Of a DNA stretch of 64,000 nt, positions 46,244 to 55,282 are shown piece after piece. Source of the stretch: Sphingobium indicum BiD32 (GTDB taxonomy: Bacteria; Pseudomonadota; Alphaproteobacteria; Sphingomonadales; Sphingomonadaceae); assembly GCF_000382885.1 (NCBI RefSeq), contig NZ_CAVK010000057.1:1-64000 (forward strand). Reading direction: 5' to 3'. The notes below the pieces were generated by a model. The model saw only the letters and a program-made list of their open reading frames with translations, ran no database searches and was not told where the DNA came from. Each line of letters starts with the position of its first letter. Positions within the stretch are counted from its first letter, which is position 1. The translations under genes were made by a program, and so were the position numbers.

Positions 46244-47767
46244 TCAGGCAGCCTTCAGGCGGGACGGGACGGCGCGGGTGCTGGCAAGGGCGGCCTGCGC
46301 ATCGGCGTCCTGGCCCTCTTCGCCCGCCTCATGATATTCGGCATCCTCATTGACCGACCAGACGTCATGGACGCGCGCGCCCGCAACGATATTGCGGACG
46401 GTCAGCATCGCCGTCATCATCGCATGGTCCTGATTATTATAGCGGTGCATCCCGTTGCGCCCGACCATGTGCAGCGTGGGATAGCGGGCCTCCAGTTCGG
46501 TGCGCATCGCCAGCACATTGGCGGCATAGGCGTCGTCATAGACCGGATAGGCCTTTTCCTGTCGCACCACCGCGCCGCCCACGACATCGGCGGGGTTGCA
46601 CAGGCCCAGCAACGCCATTTCCTGCGTCGCCAGCGCGACCAGATCGGCGTCGGACGAGGCCCAGAGGCCATCGCCTTCAAAACAGAAATATTCCAGGCCC
46701 ACGCAGGCCAGCGTCGGGTCCGGCACCATTTCGGGCGACCAGCTGCGGAAATTCTGGATGCGGCCGACCTGCACCTTGCTGTCGTGGATATAGATCCAGT
46801 TGTCGGGGAAAATATCTTCCCCCTTCACCATCAGGGCGACGGTCAGGAAGTCGCGATATTTCAGGTCCATGGCTTCGGGCAGGGTCGCGGGCAGCGGATG
46901 GATGCGGCCCGCCAGCTCGCGCATCGGCGCGGACGATATGACATGGCCTGCATTGATGATGACCTCACCCTCCGGCCCCTGCGCCACCAGCCGCCAGCGA
47001 TCGGTCCCCTGATCCTGCTCCAGCCGTTTGAAACTGTGCGCCATCAGCACCTGATTGCCGCCATCGACCACATGGTCGCGCGCCTTTTCCCACATCATGC
47101 CGGGTCCAAGCCGGGGATAGCGGAAGCTTTCCAGCAGCGTCTTGGTCGCCATGCCGTCATTGGGTTTTTTGTTCAGGCCAAGCGAGCGCTTCAGCCCGTC
47201 GGTGACAGCGCCCCAGAGCGACAGCCCCTTGATCCGCTGCGCTGCCCAGTCCGCCGACATTTCATCGCACGGCATCCCCCACACTTTTTCGGTGTAGGTT
47301 TTGAAGAAGATGGAGAAAAGCTTGTGGCCGAAGGCGTTGACGGTCCAGTCCTGAAAAGAGCGGACATGGCGGTTGGGCAGCAGCTTCGCCTTGGCAAAGC
47401 TGGCCATGCAGAGCGTCGAGCGCCAGATGCCGAGGTTCCACAGCGCCTCGAACGCGCGGAGGGGGTAGCTGTAGAATTTGCCCTCATAATAGATGCGGCT
47501 CATCCGGGGACGCTGGATGAAGTCGTCGGGCAATATCTCGTTCCACAGGTCGACCACCTGTTGCGATTTGGAGAAGAAGCGATGCCCGCCAATGTCGAAG
47601 CGGAAGCCGTCCAGTTCGACCGTCCGGCTGATGCCGCCGACATAGACCGGGTCTTTCTCGATCACCGTGACGCTATAGCCCTGCCTGGTCAGCAGATAGG
47701 CTGCAGTCAGGCCCGCCGGGCCAGCGCCGATGATGGCGACGTCCACGCTTTGGTCGGTACGCGGCAT
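46244..47767 (-). CDS. FAD-dependent oxidoreductase, UDP-galactopyranose-mutase-like
   Basis: The 507-residue protein begins with the FAD Rossmann motif VAIIGAGPAGLTAAYLL (residues 10-26), followed by a GHRFFSKSQQVVDLW segment after the FAD clamp and the mutase-like GMPCDEMSADWAAQRIKGLS. The end has YNNQDHAMMTAMLTVRN, a FAD-binding segment of this class. These proteins convert pyranose to furanose or saturate sugar/isoprenoid substrates. ATG at 47767; an alternative TTG at 47776 adds three residues. It heads the three-gene cluster with GtrA and the GT-C-like protein. Precise substrate is unknown. Confidence 0.82.
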   Translation of the reverse strand: MPRTDQSVDVAIIGAGPAGLTAAYLLTRQGYSVTVIEKDPVYVGGISRTVELDGFRFDIGGHRFFSKSQQVVDLWNEILPDDFIQRPRMSRIYYEGKFYSYPLRAFEALWNLGIWRSTLCMASFAKAKLLPNRHVRSFQDWTVNAFGHKLFSIFFKTYTEKVWGMPCDEMSADWAAQRIKGLSLWGAVTDGLKRSLGLNKKPNDGMATKTLLESFRYPRLGPGMMWEKARDHVVDGGNQVLMAHSFKRLEQDQGTDRWRLVAQGPEGEVIINAGHVISSAPMRELAGRIHPLPATLPEAMDLKYRDFLTVALMVKGEDIFPDNWIYIHDSKVQVGRIQNFRSWSPEMVPDPTLACVGLEYFCFEGDGLWASSDADLVALATQEMALLGLCNPADVVGGAVVRQEKAYPVYDDAYAANVLAMRTELEARYPTLHMVGRNGMHRYNNQDHAMMTAMLTVRNIVAGARVHDVWSVNEDAEYHEAGEEGQDADAQAALASTRAVPSRLKAA

Positions 47768-47877
47768 GACAGGCAATTCCCCCGGATGGTCTTTCGTGGG
47801 TTCGGGAGTGAAGGAAATATTCTAAGGACTGGTTAACGCGCGGTAAGGATCGCACACGAAACAAGCCGCATGACAAA

Positions 47878-47904
47878 GGGCCGTCCCGCGATGCGGAACG
47901 GCCC
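47878..47904 (-). terminator. Terminator hairpin downstream of urcA
   Basis: On the minus strand, GGGCCGTTCCGC (complement of 47893-47904) pairs with GCGGGACGGCCC (complement of 47878-47889) with one T-G, then TTTGTC. A second smaller hairpin is at 47911-47930. It lies downstream of the urcA stop (47943), before the FAD oxidoreductase start. Confidence 0.65.
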
Positions 47905-47942
47905 CCTGCAGTCCCCTTCGTGAGGGGAACTCGCGAAGATCG

Positions 47943-48275
47943 TCAGCCCTGGCGCTGGGCCATGGCGTTGAGATCGCTGCGTGCACCGGTCAATGCTTCA
48001 CCAAAGCAATTGCGATAATCGTCGCTGATCGGGATGATCGAGCCGTTGACGAAACCGCAGACCTGCTTGGCGGCGCGGGTGACGCGATAGTCGGCGCGAC
48101 GCAGACCGGCCGCGCTGGCGAGGTTGAGGTCCGCCACCGATACGGCGATCGAGCGGGTTTCCGTGCCCGAACGACCATCAACGATCACGTCCATATTGTC
48201 ATTGCCCGCACTCGCCACACCCGGCAGCGCAAGGGCCATCGTGGCGGCCAGCGCCACCAGCGTCTTTGCAGTCAT
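47943..48275 (-). CDS. UrcA-family exported protein
   Basis: The 110-residue product has a Sec signal peptide (MTAKTLVALAATMALALPGV, then ASA) and the UrcA pattern in the mature part: SVADLNLASAAGLRRADYRV followed by AAKQVCGF and the second cysteine in DYRNCFGEAL, giving a likely disulfide. UrcA proteins are widespread, periplasmic and of unknown function in sphingomonads and relatives. ATG 48275 is preceded by AGGAGAAACAGG. Confidence 0.85.
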   Translation of the reverse strand: MTAKTLVALAATMALALPGVASAGNDNMDVIVDGRSGTETRSIAVSVADLNLASAAGLRRADYRVTRAAKQVCGFVNGSIIPISDDYRNCFGEALTGARSDLNAMAQRQG

Positions 48276-48484
48276 CCTGTTTCTCCTGTCGAACATTTTT
48301 CTGTTCTTTTGCCCAACACCTGACTTGGGCACCGGGTCCACATCTAAATAGGCTTGACCGGATAAAATGAAAAGAGGCCAGTTGGCAAAAAGTGGCGGAA
48401 AACCGTTATTTTGCGGGTGCGAAGGGATTTGCTTCGCACTTGTGTCAGGATCGCTTCCTATTCAGCCCACTGCACAACGCTCGC

Positions 48485-48606
48485 CATCCTCCCCTTGCAG
48501 GGGAGGTGGATGGCCGCAGGCCAGACGGAGGGGTGTTACGCTATCGATAGCTAGACACCCCTCCGTCATCGCTTCGCGCTGACACCTCCCCTGCAAGGGG
48601 AGGATG
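48485..48606. repeat. Nested perfect inverted repeat, REP/MITE-like element
   Basis: Outer arms of 24 bases are perfect inverted copies (48485-48508 and 48583-48606, key core CTCCCCTTGCAGGGGAG), and inner arms of 13 bases are perfect too (48524-48536 GACGGAGGGGTGT, 48555-48567 ACACCCCTCCGTC), around a small palindrome CTATCGATAG. The whole 122-base unit can fold as a single extended hairpin. It fills most of the 382-base gap between urcA and purH; the rest (48276-48484, 48607-48657) shows nothing else I can name. Confidence 0.85.
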
Positions 48607-48657
48607 CCTTAATCGATTGCCTCCGTGAGTTCGCTCTCTTGCCTTCCAACAAGACCC

Positions 48658-50247
48658 TTAATGCCGGAAGTGGCGCATCCCGGTGAACACCATGGCAAGG
48701 CCCGCTTCGTCGGCTGCTGCGATGACTTCGTCGTCGCGGATCGATCCGCCCGGCTGGATCACCGCCGTAGCGCCAGCCTCTACTGCTGCCAGCAGGCCGT
48801 CGGCAAAGGGGAAGAAGGCGTCGGAAGCGACGGCCGAACCGATGGTGCGCGGCTCGCTCCAGCCAGCCTTTTCGGCGGCATCCTTAGCCTTCCACGCGGC
48901 GATGCGTGCGGATTCCAGGCGGTTCATCTGGCCTGCGCCGACCCCTGCGGTGCTGCCGCCCTTGGCATAGACGATGGCGTTGGACTTCACATGCTTGGCG
49001 ACGGTCCAGGCGAACAGGCAGTCGGCCAGTTCCTGTTCCGTCGGTTCGCGCTTCGTCATGACTTTCAGCGCATCGCGGCTGATCCGGCCATTGTCGCGGC
49101 TCTGCACCAGCACGCCACCCGCGATCGTCTTGAGCTGGAGACCGGGGCGCGCGGGATCGGGCAGATCGCCGGTCAGCAGCAGGCGGAGATTCTTTTTCTT
49201 GGCAAAGATGGCACGCGCCGCATCATCGGCGTCGGGCGCGGCGACGACTTCGGTGAAGATGCCGCTGATCGCTTCGGCGGTCGGGCCATCGAGCGGGCGG
49301 TTGACCGCGATGATGCCGCCAAAGGCCGACACGCTGTCGCAGGCAAACGCGGCTTCATACGCCTCGATCAGGGTCGCGCCGGTCGCCACGCCGCAGGGGT
49401 TGGCGTGCTTGACGATCACCACGGTCGGCGGGCCGTCGCGAAATTCGCTGACCAGCTCCAGCGCGGCGTCGGCGTCGTTATAATTATTGTAGCTCAGTTC
49501 CTTGCCCTGGATCTGACGCGCCTGCGCGATGCCGTTCGCCGTCGGGCCAGTGGGCAGATAGAGGGCGGCGGACTGGTGCGGGTTTTCGCCGTAGCGCAGC
49601 GTGGTGCCAAGCGTGCTGGCGACGGCCAGCGTTTCGGGGAACATCACGCCCTGATCGGCGAAGGCAAACCAGCTGGCGATCATCGAATCATAGGCAGCGG
49701 TCGCGGCATAGGCCTTGGCAGCCAGCATCCGGCGGAAGTCGTAGCTGGTCGCCCCACCCTTCTCGTCCATTTCCGCGATCAGCCGGGCATAGTCGGCCGG
49801 ATCGGTGACGATCGCCACGCTCTCATGATTCTTGGCCGCGGAGCGCACCATCGACGGGCCGCCAATGTCGATATTCTCGATAATCTCCTCGCGCTCCGCG
49901 CCCTTGGCCACGGTCGCGGCGAAGGGGTAGAGATTGACCACGACCAGGTCGATCGCGCCGATCTCATGCTCGTCCATCGACGCGACATGATCCGGGTTGT
50001 TCCGCACCGCGAGCAAACCGCCATGCACCTTGGGATGCAGCGTCTTGACCCGGCCATCCATCATTTCGGGGAAGCCGGTGAGGTCGGAAATGTCCATGAC
50101 AGTGAGGCCCGCGTCGCGCAGCGCCTTGGCCGTGCCGCCGGTCGATACCAGTTCCACCCCATGCTTCCCCAGCGCCTGCCCCAGTTCGATAAGGCCAGCC
50201 TTGTCCGACACGGACAATAGGGCGCGCTTGATGGGATAATCGGTCAT
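48658..50247 (-). CDS. purH: Bifunctional AICAR transformylase/IMP cyclohydrolase
   Basis: The 529-residue enzyme does the last two steps of IMP synthesis. The N-terminal cyclohydrolase domain (about 1-200) starts [19 protein letters not shown] and has [14 protein letters not shown] and [14 protein letters not shown]. The C-terminal transformylase domain has [15 protein letters not shown], the catalytic KH in [27 protein letters not shown] and the end [11 protein letters not shown]. Length typical. The heparinase-like gene lies upstream on the same strand. Confidence 0.97.
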   Translation of the reverse strand: MTDYPIKRALLSVSDKAGLIELGQALGKHGVELVSTGGTAKALRDAGLTVMDISDLTGFPEMMDGRVKTLHPKVHGGLLAVRNNPDHVASMDEHEIGAIDLVVVNLYPFAATVAKGAEREEIIENIDIGGPSMVRSAAKNHESVAIVTDPADYARLIAEMDEKGGATSYDFRRMLAAKAYAATAAYDSMIASWFAFADQGVMFPETLAVASTLGTTLRYGENPHQSAALYLPTGPTANGIAQARQIQGKELSYNNYNDADAALELVSEFRDGPPTVVIVKHANPCGVATGATLIEAYEAAFACDSVSAFGGIIAVNRPLDGPTAEAISGIFTEVVAAPDADDAARAIFAKKKNLRLLLTGDLPDPARPGLQLKTIAGGVLVQSRDNGRISRDALKVMTKREPTEQELADCLFAWTVAKHVKSNAIVYAKGGSTAGVGAGQMNRLESARIAAWKAKDAAEKAGWSEPRTIGSAVASDAFFPFADGLLAAVEAGATAVIQPGGSIRDDEVIAAADEAGLAMVFTGMRHFRH

Positions 50248-50359
50248 AAGAGAGGCTTTCTGGTTGCAGGACGGCTTTGCGCCGGTCCCTTAAGGGCTGA
50301 CGGCGGAAAAATACAGCCCCGGAAGGGGATGACTGCGAAAGCCGGTTAAGGCCGCACCC

Positions 50360-52111
50360 TCACCCCACCCGCTTGAACAGCCAGCCGATGCTCGATCCGC
50401 CGGGCAGCGCTTCGCTGGTCACGACCATCTGCTTGGTCGGATGCGGCCTTCCGTCGCCGTCGACCCACAGGCTGTCCTCGACCGTGAGGACACCAGTGCC
50501 GGTGCGGAATTGCCAAAGGGCACCCATGTCGATGCGCAGCAGCGCGCCCTGATTGTCGGCGGTCAGGGTGGGTTCGACGCCCGGCGCGAGGTGGAAGCGC
50601 AGCAGGGCGGGGAGTTTGGCGGGCTTGCGGCGGCGTTCGGCCGGCGTCAGCATATCCTCGCCGCGAATTTCCTTGCCGTCGCCGCTGACCAGCAACAGGC
50701 GGCGGTGGACATAGCCGATGCGGCGGACATAGCCGTCATGGGACAGATCGACCCGGCTGCCATTGTCCAGTTCCTGCCGGTTCAGCTCCACTTCGGTCAC
50801 ACCCCGGCCCAGCGTGCCGTCGGGCATCAGCGCGGTGCTGTTGCAATCGTCCAGCACCAGCGTGCTGTGCGCAGCCGTTGTACGCAGACCCTGCGCCAGA
50901 TCGCGGGGTATCCAAGCCCCTTCCAGCCCTGCGCCGCCGCAATTGACGATCAGGCGGCGCGCGCCGTCGCTAATCTCGATCGCGCCGGTGGAGGCGCAGC
51001 CTGCATCGGCGAGCCGCGCGACCGGCGGCGGGGCGGCGTCGATCTGCACCACGGTGCCGCCCGCCGCGATCCGCTGATAGCCCCAGTCGCGCGCCTGCCG
51101 CAGCGGCCGGGCACGCATCCGACTGGCCGCGACGACGGCGTTGACGATCACGGGATCGATCGCGCCCGCACCCTGCCAGCTGCCAAGACCGCCATCCCCA
51201 TGGGTCAGGCCCAGCAGCGCGGGGACGATGCGGGTCAGGCCGTCATTGAGGAAGGCCGGGGCGGCTTCGCGGCGCACATCATAGACCGCGCGCAGCATCG
51301 CCAGCGCCATCACCGCTTCCACCTGCGCCAGCGGCGAGCGGGAGACGATGCCGCCATCGGGGTAGAAGCCGCTGTCGATCGCGCGCTTGAGACCCGCTTC
51401 GCCGAACAATTTGCGCGCCCCTCCGCCGGGCATCAGCATCGAGGCCGCGACGATCGCGCTCCAACCGATCAGGCGGGGCAGGCCCATCGGCGCCTTGTCA
51501 GCGATACGATCGAGATGACGGGCGGTGCGAGCAATGCAGTTGAGAACCAGCGAACGATAGACCAGATCGCTGGACGAGAGGATCAGCGGCGCATGGGCGG
51601 TCCAGAAGAACAGCCGCCAGCCCGCATTGTCGGCGCGCCAGGCCGGTTCGCTGGGCGTTTCAGCATGGGCGGCGAGCCATTTGCGCATGACGCTTTCGGC
51701 AATCGGCGCGGCCTGTTCGCGGCTGGCGGCACTGGCCAGATCGCGCAGCCAGCGGAAGCTGTGCAGATAGTCGGCAAAGGCGGGGTCGAGGTCGATCCGG
51801 GCGAAATCGAGTGTGTCGATGATCTGTTTCTTGCCGCGAAACAGGAAATAGCCCGCACGGATCGCCTGCCCCGCGCGCGTGTCACCGGGCAATTCATCGT
51901 CGGGGACGGCCAGCAGCTTGAGCGGATATTTGCCGCGCAGCTTGCGGCCGTGGATCGGCGTTTTCCAGCTGAGCAGATAGAAATGATTGGCGATTTTCTG
52001 CGCCAGCGACAGCCCCTTGTCATCCGCGACGCGGATGAGACGCTTGCCCTGTTCGATGCCGTCGTCGCTACTCTCTGGAGTGGCGGGTTCGGGCGTCTTG
52101 CGGGCGGACAT
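50360..52111 (-). CDS. Heparinase II/III-like protein
   Basis: The 583-residue protein has an N-terminal all-helical (alpha/alpha toroid) part and a C-terminal beta-sandwich, typical of the heparinase II/III family; visible phrases are YFLFRGKKQIIDTLDFA (N-term) and GAWIPRDLAQGLRTTAAHST with SHDGYVRRIGYVHRRLLLVS (C-term). No signal peptide is present, so it is probably cytoplasmic or bound otherwise. Despite the name, bacterial members near purH/rpe have unknown substrates. Start: ATG 52111 has GAGGT upstream; GTG 52129 overlaps the rpe stop (GTGA) and is an alternative. Confidence 0.8.
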   Translation of the reverse strand: MSARKTPEPATPESSDDGIEQGKRLIRVADDKGLSLAQKIANHFYLLSWKTPIHGRKLRGKYPLKLLAVPDDELPGDTRAGQAIRAGYFLFRGKKQIIDTLDFARIDLDPAFADYLHSFRWLRDLASAASREQAAPIAESVMRKWLAAHAETPSEPAWRADNAGWRLFFWTAHAPLILSSSDLVYRSLVLNCIARTARHLDRIADKAPMGLPRLIGWSAIVAASMLMPGGGARKLFGEAGLKRAIDSGFYPDGGIVSRSPLAQVEAVMALAMLRAVYDVRREAAPAFLNDGLTRIVPALLGLTHGDGGLGSWQGAGAIDPVIVNAVVAASRMRARPLRQARDWGYQRIAAGGTVVQIDAAPPPVARLADAGCASTGAIEISDGARRLIVNCGGAGLEGAWIPRDLAQGLRTTAAHSTLVLDDCNSTALMPDGTLGRGVTEVELNRQELDNGSRVDLSHDGYVRRIGYVHRRLLLVSGDGKEIRGEDMLTPAERRRKPAKLPALLRFHLAPGVEPTLTADNQGALLRIDMGALWQFRTGTGVLTVEDSLWVDGDGRPHPTKQMVVTSEALPGGSSIGWLFKRVG

Positions 52112-52125
52112 GCGCCGGACCTCGT

Positions 52126-52788
52126 TCACCCGCCCCGCAGCTTCCGGATATTGTCGGCATAGGCCGTCGGCCCGCCGCGGAAGGTGGCGGTGCCAGCGAC
52201 CAGCACGTCGGCCCCGGCGGCGATCGCCTTGGGCGCGGTGGTGAAATCAATGCCGCCATCGACCTGCAAGCGGATGTCGCGGCCGCTCTTGTCGATCATC
52301 TTGCGAATGGCCTCAATCTTGCGCAGCTGGTTTTCGATGAAGCTCTGGCCGCCAAAGCCGGGGTTGACGCTCATGACGAGGATGAGGTCGACATCGTCGA
52401 TCAGATAATCGAGCATCTTGGCCGGGGTGCCTGGGTTCAGCACCACGCCCGCCTGCACGCCCAGCGACTTGATATATTGGATCGAGCGGTGAATGTGCGG
52501 CCCGGCTTCGGGATGGACGGTCAATATGTCCGCGCCCGCCTGTGCAAAGGCGTCGAGATACTGGTCCACCGGCGAGATCATCAGATGGACGTCGAACGTC
52601 TTTTTCGTGTGCGGGCGCAACGCCTTGACCACCGCCGGTCCGATGGTGATGTTCGGCACGAAATGGCCGTCCATCACGTCGATATGGATCCAGTCGCAGC
52701 CCGCTTCGTCAATGGCGCGCACCTCCTCACCCAGACGGGCGAAGTCGGCGGAGAGGATGGAGGGCGAGATCAAGATCGAGGGTGTCAT
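52126..52788 (-). CDS. rpe: Ribulose-phosphate 3-epimerase
   Basis: The 220-residue TIM-barrel enzyme links the pentose phosphate branches. Motifs: [17 protein letters not shown] (start), the metal/catalytic [19 protein letters not shown] (His, Asp), [38 protein letters not shown] and the second Asp region [13 protein letters not shown]. The gene feeds the heparinase-like gene, with overlapping or near-overlapping ends. Confidence 0.97.
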   Translation of the reverse strand: MTPSILISPSILSADFARLGEEVRAIDEAGCDWIHIDVMDGHFVPNITIGPAVVKALRPHTKKTFDVHLMISPVDQYLDAFAQAGADILTVHPEAGPHIHRSIQYIKSLGVQAGVVLNPGTPAKMLDYLIDDVDLILVMSVNPGFGGQSFIENQLRKIEAIRKMIDKSGRDIRLQVDGGIDFTTAPKAIAAGADVLVAGTATFRGGPTAYADNIRKLRGG

Positions 52789-52866
52789 TAACCGTTCGCC
52801 TTAGCCATGCCTCCGTCCAAGGGCAACGGGTGATTTGGTGGTCGGGTCTGGAACCGACCCAAACCC

Positions 52867-53358
52867 TTATAACATCACGAAAATCGTTGGATCGAGCCGT
52901 TTGGAAGGCGCTGCGCCGTGGGGGAGCATTTGTTTGACGCCGTGCAGGCCGATCACCTCTTGGGCCTCGTTCAGTACGGGCGCGGCAATCAACCGCATGG
53001 CACATTGCCCCATGCCGTCGGCCTGATGAATATCGACGTCCACGGTGAAGCCGCGCTTGTGGCGAATGGCATAGGCGCGCAGCCGCTGCATGGCTTCGCG
53101 CGAGTCCGGGGCATAGAGCGATACCGACAGGGCGCGGGGCACCAATATATGCCGCTCCAGCCCGAAAATATCATAGACGCCGGCGGTCCAGGTCAGGCTG
53201 TCATCGCTCAGGTCGCAATGCCACAGGCCCAGCCCCCGCTCCGCCAACGCCGCATCGTTGCGCGCCAGCGACGGGTCCAGCATCACAGGGGCGAGATGCT
53301 CACGCAGGTCGTAGAGCGGCCAGCTATGGTGCAGGGGCAAAGGTTCGATCGGACGCAC
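52867..53358 (-). CDS. Stand-alone PAS-fold protein, 163 aa
   Basis: The middle of the 163-residue protein resembles a PAS domain: AERGLGLWHCDLSDDSLTWT, AGVYDIFGLERHILVP, then a beta-rich RLIAAPVLNEAQEVIGLHGV. There is no kinase, cyclase or DNA-binding output, so it may sense a ligand or serve as a partner. The first 40 residues (HHSWPLYDLREHLAPVM) are helical. It lies between rpe and rsmB on the minus strand and stands alone. Family not identified beyond the fold. Confidence 0.72.
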   Translation of the reverse strand: MRPIEPLPLHHSWPLYDLREHLAPVMLDPSLARNDAALAERGLGLWHCDLSDDSLTWTAGVYDIFGLERHILVPRALSVSLYAPDSREAMQRLRAYAIRHKRGFTVDVDIHQADGMGQCAMRLIAAPVLNEAQEVIGLHGVKQMLPHGAAPSKRLDPTIFVML

Positions 53359-53442
53359 GGCGCACCTTAAAGACGAGGGATGATCATCTTAAGTGCTTCA
53401 TGGTTAAGGCTTAGTTTGAAAATGTGCAATCGCACATTCGGT

Positions 53443-53507
53443 CGCACCAGCCCTCACCCGCACCCGGCCACGCCAGCGGCTGCATCTTATGGGGGTGAGG
53501 GCTGGCG
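53443..53507. repeat. Inverted repeat element
   Basis: CCAGCCCTCACCC (53447-53459) and GGGTGAGGGCTGG (53493-53505) are perfect 13-base inverted copies, flanked by further partial pairing (CGCA/CGCG). The spacer of about 33 bases is GC-rich. It lies between the PAS-like gene and rsmB. Confidence 0.75.
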
Positions 53508-53510
53508 CGG

Positions 53511-53538
53511 TTGAAATGCGCTCTTTCGCGCATTTCAA
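53511..53538 (-). terminator. Hairpin after rsmB
   Basis: TTGAAATGCG (53511-53520) pairs perfectly with CGCATTTCAA (53529-53538), a ten-base stem with loop CTCTTTCG. It lies 5 bases downstream of the rsmB stop on the minus strand. No long T-run follows. Confidence 0.5.
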
Positions 53539-53542
53539 AGGA

Positions 53543-54832
53543 TCAGTTTGATGCCTTGGCAAGGCGTGCGATAAAAAATCCGTCCGCGCCACCCTGAGTC
53601 GCCAATGTGTCGGGCAGCGTGCGCAGCCAGCCTTGCGGCGTGGGGGTCATGCCGTCGGGCAGTTCATCGGCCTGCGCCGCCACGAGCGCGAAGTCCGGGC
53701 GCTGGCCAAGGAAGCGGGCGATCTGCTCCTCCCCCTCCGCCTGTTCCAGCGAGCAGGTGGCGTAGAGCAGCTTGCCGCCGGGTTTCAGCCAGTCGGCAGC
53801 GCGGGCGAGCAGTTCGGCTTGAAGCTCGGCCAGTTCGGCAATCTGGCGCGGGCCGATACGGTGCAGCACGTCGGGATGGCGGCGATAGATGCCGGTCGCG
53901 GTGCAGGGTGCGTCCAGCAGGATAGCATCGACCGGTTCGTCCGGCTGCCACTGGCGCAGGTCCGCCTGCACGACGTCGGCAGGCAGTCCGGTGCGGGCGA
54001 GATTTTCGGTCAGCCGCTCCAGCCGCTTTTTCGACTGGTCGATCGCGGTGACGCGCCATCCGGCGGCGGCCAGCTGCATCGTCTTGCCGCCGGGCGCGGC
54101 GCACAGGTCCAGCACATGGCGGCCATCCCCTGTCCCCAGCAGGCGCGCCGGGCAGGAGGCGGCGACATCCTGCACCCACCATGCCCCATCGCAAAAGCCG
54201 GGCAGGTCGGGAATATTGGCGCCATCGGGCAAGCGGACATGGCCGGGCGCCAGGCTGGTGCCGCCCAACTGCGCCGCCCAGTCGGCGGTGGCTGCGGGAT
54301 CGCGCAGGCTCACGTCCACAGGCGGGCGGATGGCATAGGCGCGCGCGGCCGCCTCCACCATCGTCGCACCCCATTGCGCGGCCCAGCGATCGGCGACGGC
54401 GGGCGGCAGGGTCGGCGGATCGGGCAGCACCGGCGCGCTGCGCGTCACCGTGCCGAACACGCCATGGACCAGCTTGCGCGGCCCTCCATCGACCAGCGGC
54501 AGCGCGGTCGCGATCGCGGCGTGGGGCGCGGTGCCCAGTACCAGCACCTGCACCAGCGCGATGCGCAGCACCATGCGCGCCTTGGCATCATCGGGCAGCG
54601 GCAAGCGGGTCGCCCCGTCGATCAGCGCATCGAGATCGGGCAGATGGCGCAGCACTTCGGCGGCAATGGCATGGACCAGCGCCCGGTCGGCCCGGTCGGC
54701 CAGCCCCTGACAGGCGCCATGCAGCGCGATTTCAAGCGGATCGCCGCGCCGCAGCACAGCGTCGAGCAATTTGAGAGCGGAACGACGCGCAGGCAGGCCG
54801 GGGACGTCAGCGGGGCGGGGAGATTGAGCCAT
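53543..54832 (-). CDS. rsmB: 16S rRNA (cytosine-967-C5)-methyltransferase
   Basis: The 429-residue enzyme has an N-terminal NusB-like helical domain (about 1-140; RRSALKLLDAVLRRG, VHAIAAEVLRHL) and the m5C methyltransferase domain with SAM motif VLDLCAAPGGKTMQLAAA (about 235-252), motif IV DAPCTATGIYRRHPDV and motif VI LLYATCSLEQAEGEEQI, where the two cysteines act in catalysis. Both are intact. Length normal. ATG 54832. Confidence 0.95.
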   Translation of the reverse strand: MAQSPRPADVPGLPARRSALKLLDAVLRRGDPLEIALHGACQGLADRADRALVHAIAAEVLRHLPDLDALIDGATRLPLPDDAKARMVLRIALVQVLVLGTAPHAAIATALPLVDGGPRKLVHGVFGTVTRSAPVLPDPPTLPPAVADRWAAQWGATMVEAAARAYAIRPPVDVSLRDPAATADWAAQLGGTSLAPGHVRLPDGANIPDLPGFCDGAWWVQDVAASCPARLLGTGDGRHVLDLCAAPGGKTMQLAAAGWRVTAIDQSKKRLERLTENLARTGLPADVVQADLRQWQPDEPVDAILLDAPCTATGIYRRHPDVLHRIGPRQIAELAELQAELLARAADWLKPGGKLLYATCSLEQAEGEEQIARFLGQRPDFALVAAQADELPDGMTPTPQGWLRTLPDTLATQGGADGFFIARLAKASN

Positions 54833-54972
54833 GGGGCAGCGCCTAGGCCATTTTGCAGGGATAAGAAAGCTTGCCTCCCCTACATACCCTTGCGCTTGGG
54901 CCTGTTGCCGCCCAAATGACGGGTTGTGGACAAGGGCGCTGCCATGGCGCTCCGCAATCGAAAGGCGGCTTG

Positions 54973-55146
54973 ATGGGACATTATAACGGCAAGCGCCCCG
55001 CGCATGTGCAGCCGCCTGCCCATCTTTCCAAAAGCCCGCCTGTGCCGCAGCCAGACCCGATCGACAACCCGCCCCAGCAGCAGGAAGAGCTTAGCCCGGT
55101 CCGCTACGGCGATTGGGAGCGCAAGGGTTTAGCGATTGATTTCTGA
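54973..55146 (+). CDS. DUF1674/SDHAF4-like protein, 57 aa
   Basis: The protein ends in SPVRYGDWERKGLAIDF, the C-terminal signature of the DUF1674 family that includes the succinate dehydrogenase assembly factor 4 (SDHAF4/Sdh8). The N-terminal part is a disordered Pro/Gln-rich segment (QPPAHLSKSPPVPQPDPID). ATG 54973 is chosen as the start of the conserved length. In eukaryotes SDHAF4 protects the flavinylated SdhA subunit. There are no sdh genes in the window. Confidence 0.85.
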   Translation: MGHYNGKRPAHVQPPAHLSKSPPVPQPDPIDNPPQQQEELSPVRYGDWERKGLAIDF

Positions 55147-55282
55147 GGCGTAGCGCTTTCGACTCGCCGCCTATATTGCACAATTTCCGATGTCCCGTGC
55201 CACCGCCGCGAGCGATGGTGCCCGCCGCTCTGGCCTATCCGTCCCCGCCTGCGCAGGACAGGGGCAATAAGGAGAATGGGGC

